Source: Terriglobia bacterium (GTDB lineage: Bacteria > Acidobacteriota > Terriglobia > UBA7540). Taken from it: DNA of 7,579 nt. The notes under the pieces were generated by a model. That model made no database searches and was not told the DNA's origin. It saw only the letters and a program-made list of their open reading frames with translations. The stretch covers positions 1-7,579 of the forward strand of contig JASHSC010000020.1 of the NCBI GenBank assembly GCA_030036915.1, read 5' to 3'. Of this stretch, positions 4,834 through 7,579 are shown piece by piece. Position 1 is the first letter of the stretch; the number at the start of each line of letters is the position of its first letter. Made by a program: the position numbers and the translations under genes.

Positions 4834-7579
4834 TCAAAAGAGAATCTCAAGCTCAAAATCCGCGTCCCGAGGATCGAGCGCGGAAGTCAACTGGCCGAAG
4901 GTCGCGCTCGCGTACGTTGTCCCGACGTTGTTAAAGGAAACCTGATTGAAAGCATTGTAGAGGTCGGCGCGAAACTTGAGCGTAGCTTTCTTATCCTGGA
5001 ACCAGGGAATGGTTGTGTTTTTCGTGAAGCTAAAGTTCCAGAAGCCTCGTCCGGGCCCGCGCAGAATGTAGGCGCCCTCGTTTCCAAATTCCCCAAGGGG
5101 CTGAAGCGCAAACGCCGCCGTGCTGAAGTAATTGGTGACGTTCTTGGGTTGAATATCGAGCGGCCCCACCCAATTAGGCCGGCCGGCGTTGCCGGTTCCT
5201 GAACGGTCTCCGGTCTCACTGATGGTGAAGGGATATCCGGAAGACTGGGAGGTGATTCCGCTCACTTGCCATCCACCGAGGAGTTTCCCTACGGCGCCGG
5301 CTTGATTCTTGTAGAACGGCAGTTGGTAGACGTAATTCACCATGAAGTTCTGCGGCTGATCCACGCTGCAAAGGCCCGGTTCATCCTGTTGGGTCCAGGT
5401 GTCCTGCCCCACCTGCCAGCAATGGTCCTTTGACCACGTGTAGGCGACTTCAAACGAAATCCCCTGCGCGAAATGGTGGCGGGCGTCAACTTGCAGACCG
5501 TTGTATTCCGCCGAGGAATTGCGGTCATCCTCGGCGATGCTGCCATATCCGAGGAAGGGGACTGCGGTGCTCAGGTTCGTTCCGTTCGCCACTGCCAAAT
5601 TGGGTTGCGGCTGATTGATATTGAAGGATTGATCGAGATGGCTGGCATGGTTCCCCACATAGCCGACGGAGAGCACAGTATGGGTGGGCAATTCCCTCGC
5701 CACGGTCAAGCTCCACTGCTGCACTTGGGGATATAGATAATAGGGATCCTCCGAGTTCAGCCCCGCCGGGAAGGTTGCGCCCGTCCCGCCCGAGGGATTA
5801 TCGAGACTGGTGTCGAAGATCGAAGCCGACTTGGAAAAGGGAGGATTTACGGAAAGACTTTGCTGGTTGTCATTGTCCCAGTGATAGAAAATTCCGTACC
5901 CTCCCCGAACGACCGTCTTTTGATCGGCTCCCGGCGAATAAGCAAAGCCAAAACGCGGTCCAAGGTTGCCATAGCGCGGGGTTTCTAAGGCTCGGTCCAG
6001 GCCCGTCAGACCTCCGCGGCTCGTAGGAGTGATGATGCCATTCAGGGGATTGCCGGTCCCGGGCACCAGACGGCCGTTGGCCATTACCGTCGGAGCCTGT
6101 GAGGCGGCATAGAGCGAGGGGATGAAGTCGGAAATGTTGTTGTATTTTTCGTATCCGTCCGGGCACGAGACGTAAATGATTTCCCGCAGCCCAAGGTTTA
6201 GTGTCAAATTCGGCCGCACCTTCCAGTCGTCCTGAAAATACATTTCATAATCGGTCCCGAAGAGGTACTCGAAAGGGACTGTGGCCGACTCGGTATATTC
6301 ATAGGTATCGCCGAGAAGAAAATCCGCCAGCGCGTTGCCCGTGATCGAGCCGTTGAAGGTGAACGTTCCTTGCTGGTTGGTGTAGGGATTGAAAACAAAC
6401 TTCTGGATCCGGACGGATTCGAAGCCCGCCTTCAAAGTGTGCTGCCCCTCCTGGCGAGTAAAGTCGTCGCGATAGGTGTAGAGGTTGTTGGCGTTGTTGG
6501 AGAATCCCGTCGCTCCCACTCCCGCGAACCCGGAGATGCTGATGCTGGGAATGATGTTCAGATTGTTGTCGTTGAAGAGGGTGGGAATATTGAGGCCGGT
6601 GCGTTGCGCGTCGGCGCCGGGAATCGTGGTGATGTGGTTCCGCGAGAATCCAACCGTAAACTGGTTGACCGTTCTGGGGCTAAAAGAATTTGTCAGCGCC
6701 ATCACCATATTCTGGCCGGGTTTGGAGATGAAGCCGGGGGTAGTGGGGAAGTCCGTATACGTGCCCACTAATATGCTCTCATTCTCCCACCAGTTGTCAT
6801 GCGCGTATCGGGCCATCAACGACATCTTGTCGGTGATGCGGTAGTCCACGCGCCCTAACTCTTCGCGCCAATCGGTGAAGGTATCGGACGAGTAGGAATA
6901 ATTGGGCGAGCCCGCGCGGTTGGGCAGTGGAAAGAATTTATTGAGGATGAACGTCGCGTTGGGATCGATTGACGTGGAGGGAATAGTGTCGTTGGGGAAC
7001 GGCGCGCCGGTGGCCGGGTTGGTGATGGTTGTGGTGAAAATACCCTGGCGCTGCGACTGCGTGGGAGTGGTGTCGGTAAAAACGCTTTGTGGGGGTGCCG
7101 TGGCGCTGGTATATTCAGGGCCAATCCGCCAGTTCCAACCCTCCGACCAGAAGAAGAACAGCTTGTCATGGCGGGGGCTGCTGGGCGAGTGGAAGACCGG
7201 TCCGCCAATCGTATAGCCGAACATGTTTTGGTTGAATGGGCTGACCGTAGCGGAGAAGAAATTTCGCCCGTCGAGAGCAGCGTTGCCGTTGGCTTCATAC
7301 AATGCACCGTGATACTGCTGTCCTCCCGATTTGGTGACCAGGTTCACTTGCCCATATCCGTAACTTCCCGTGTCCGCCGTGTAATTGCTCTTGTGGATCT
7401 GCACCTCATCAATGGCTTCCATGGTCGGAAACAGATCCAGGCCGCGATTGCCGCCCGTATCCATCGCCAGAATGCCGTCATAGGTGTATTCCACGTCGTT
7501 GATCCTGCCACCGTTGACGGATATCTGCGGATTACCTTCCTGCCCCACTCCCATGCGTTCGCCCGTTACTGCGGAATTT
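4834..7579 (-). CDS. TonB-dependent receptor, Oar-like outer-membrane protein (5' part outside window)
   Basis: About 914 C-terminal residues of an outer-membrane TonB-dependent transporter are visible. The frame is open to the right edge with no stop, so the ATG at 7554 is internal. The missing part should hold the signal peptide, the usual carboxypeptidase-regulatory-like domain and the first part of the plug. The end of the plug is clear in the first hundred residues: YTYDGILAMD, then MEAIDEVQIHKSNYTAD and VNLVTKSGG, the equivalents of the family's DAI-(Q/E)-E and N-x-x-TKSG motifs. The rest is a long beta-barrel with Asn/Tyr/Ser-rich loops and alternating aromatic strands, ending FELEILF. 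The terminal Phe is the usual signal for BAM-mediated insertion. Such receptors import large substrates such as oligosaccharides, peptides or siderophores using TonB energy; the substrate here is unknown and no SusD-type partner is in view. The gene appears intact to its TGA stop. Confidence 0.92.
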   Translation of the reverse strand, partial: NSAVTGERMGVGQEGNPQISVNGGRINDVEYTYDGILAMDTGGNRGLDLFPTMEAIDEVQIHKSNYTADTGSYGYGQVNLVTKSGGQQYHGALYEANGNAALDGRNFFSATVSPFNQNMFGYTIGGPVFHSPSSPRHDKLFFFWSEGWNWRIGPEYTSATAPPQSVFTDTTPTQSQRQGIFTTTITNPATGAPFPNDTIPSTSIDPNATFILNKFFPLPNRAGSPNYSYSSDTFTDWREELGRVDYRITDKMSLMARYAHDNWWENESILVGTYTDFPTTPGFISKPGQNMVMALTNSFSPRTVNQFTVGFSRNHITTIPGADAQRTGLNIPTLFNDNNLNIIPSISISGFAGVGATGFSNNANNLYTYRDDFTRQEGQHTLKAGFESVRIQKFVFNPYTNQQGTFTFNGSITGNALADFLLGDTYEYTESATVPFEYLFGTDYEMYFQDDWKVRPNLTLNLGLREIIYVSCPDGYEKYNNISDFIPSLYAASQAPTVMANGRLVPGTGNPLNGIITPTSRGGLTGLDRALETPRYGNLGPRFGFAYSPGADQKTVVRGGYGIFYHWDNDNQQSLSVNPPFSKSASIFDTSLDNPSGGTGATFPAGLNSEDPYYLYPQVQQWSLTVARELPTHTVLSVGYVGNHASHLDQSFNINQPQPNLAVANGTNLSTAVPFLGYGSIAEDDRNSSAEYNGLQVDARHHFAQGISFEVAYTWSKDHCWQVGQDTWTQQDEPGLCSVDQPQNFMVNYVYQLPFYKNQAGAVGKLLGGWQVSGITSQSSGYPFTISETGDRSGTGNAGRPNWVGPLDIQPKNVTNYFSTAAFALQPLGEFGNEGAYILRGPGRGFWNFSFTKNTTIPWFQDKKATLKFRADLYNAFNQVSFNNVGTTYASATFGQLTSALDPRDADFELEILF

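Noticed and set aside
4667..4945. Plus-strand open frame of 92 codons across the receptor/DUF4870 gap
   Set aside because: It overlaps the end of the receptor gene on the opposite strand, has no family resemblance and no clear ribosome-binding site.
7552..7554. ATG at 7554 as the start of the receptor gene
   Set aside because: The frame stays open to the window edge and the visible sequence begins in the middle of the plug domain, so the true start lies outside.

Overview
The window looks like a chromosomal piece of an Acidobacteriota genome (soil-type, moderately GC-rich). The evidence is the combination of an Oar-like TonB-dependent receptor with Tyr/Asn-rich loops, a secreted GloVer-repeat protein with ASPM/SPD-2/Hydin-type domains, and a zinc-ribbon DUF4870 membrane protein. 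All three families are frequent in that phylum. This assignment rests on family recognition alone; the window has no rRNA or other phylogenetic marker.

Layout. Positions 1-318 hold no gene I can recognise, only a hairpin just past the end of the first gene. A DHH/DHHA1-type phosphoesterase gene occupies 319-1281 on the minus strand. A 483-base divergent intergenic region (1282-1764) follows. It holds several inverted repeats, a candidate promoter for each direction, and a small hairpin that displays the Shine-Dalgarno of the next gene. At 1765-4008 (plus) lies a large secreted protein: a signal sequence after an unusually long N-terminus, seven Cys-containing GloVer repeats, and two Ig-like ASH domains joined by a Pro-rich linker. 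A strong 11-bp hairpin (4035-4059) separates it from a convergent minus-strand gene (4147-4614) for a small zinc-ribbon/DUF4870 membrane protein. Upstream of that, on the same strand, is the 3' 2.7 kb of an outer-membrane TonB-dependent receptor gene (4834 to the right edge). Its N-terminus lies outside the window.

Three of the four genes encode envelope or secreted products: an outer-membrane transporter, an inner-membrane protein and a secreted repeat protein. Nothing in the sequence ties them into one pathway. The phosphoesterase is probably cytoplasmic and unrelated. I see no mobile element, CRISPR array, tRNA, rRNA or recognisable riboswitch, and no convincing new multi-gene system. The most interesting parts are the Cys-paired seven-repeat protein and its structured leader and promoter region.
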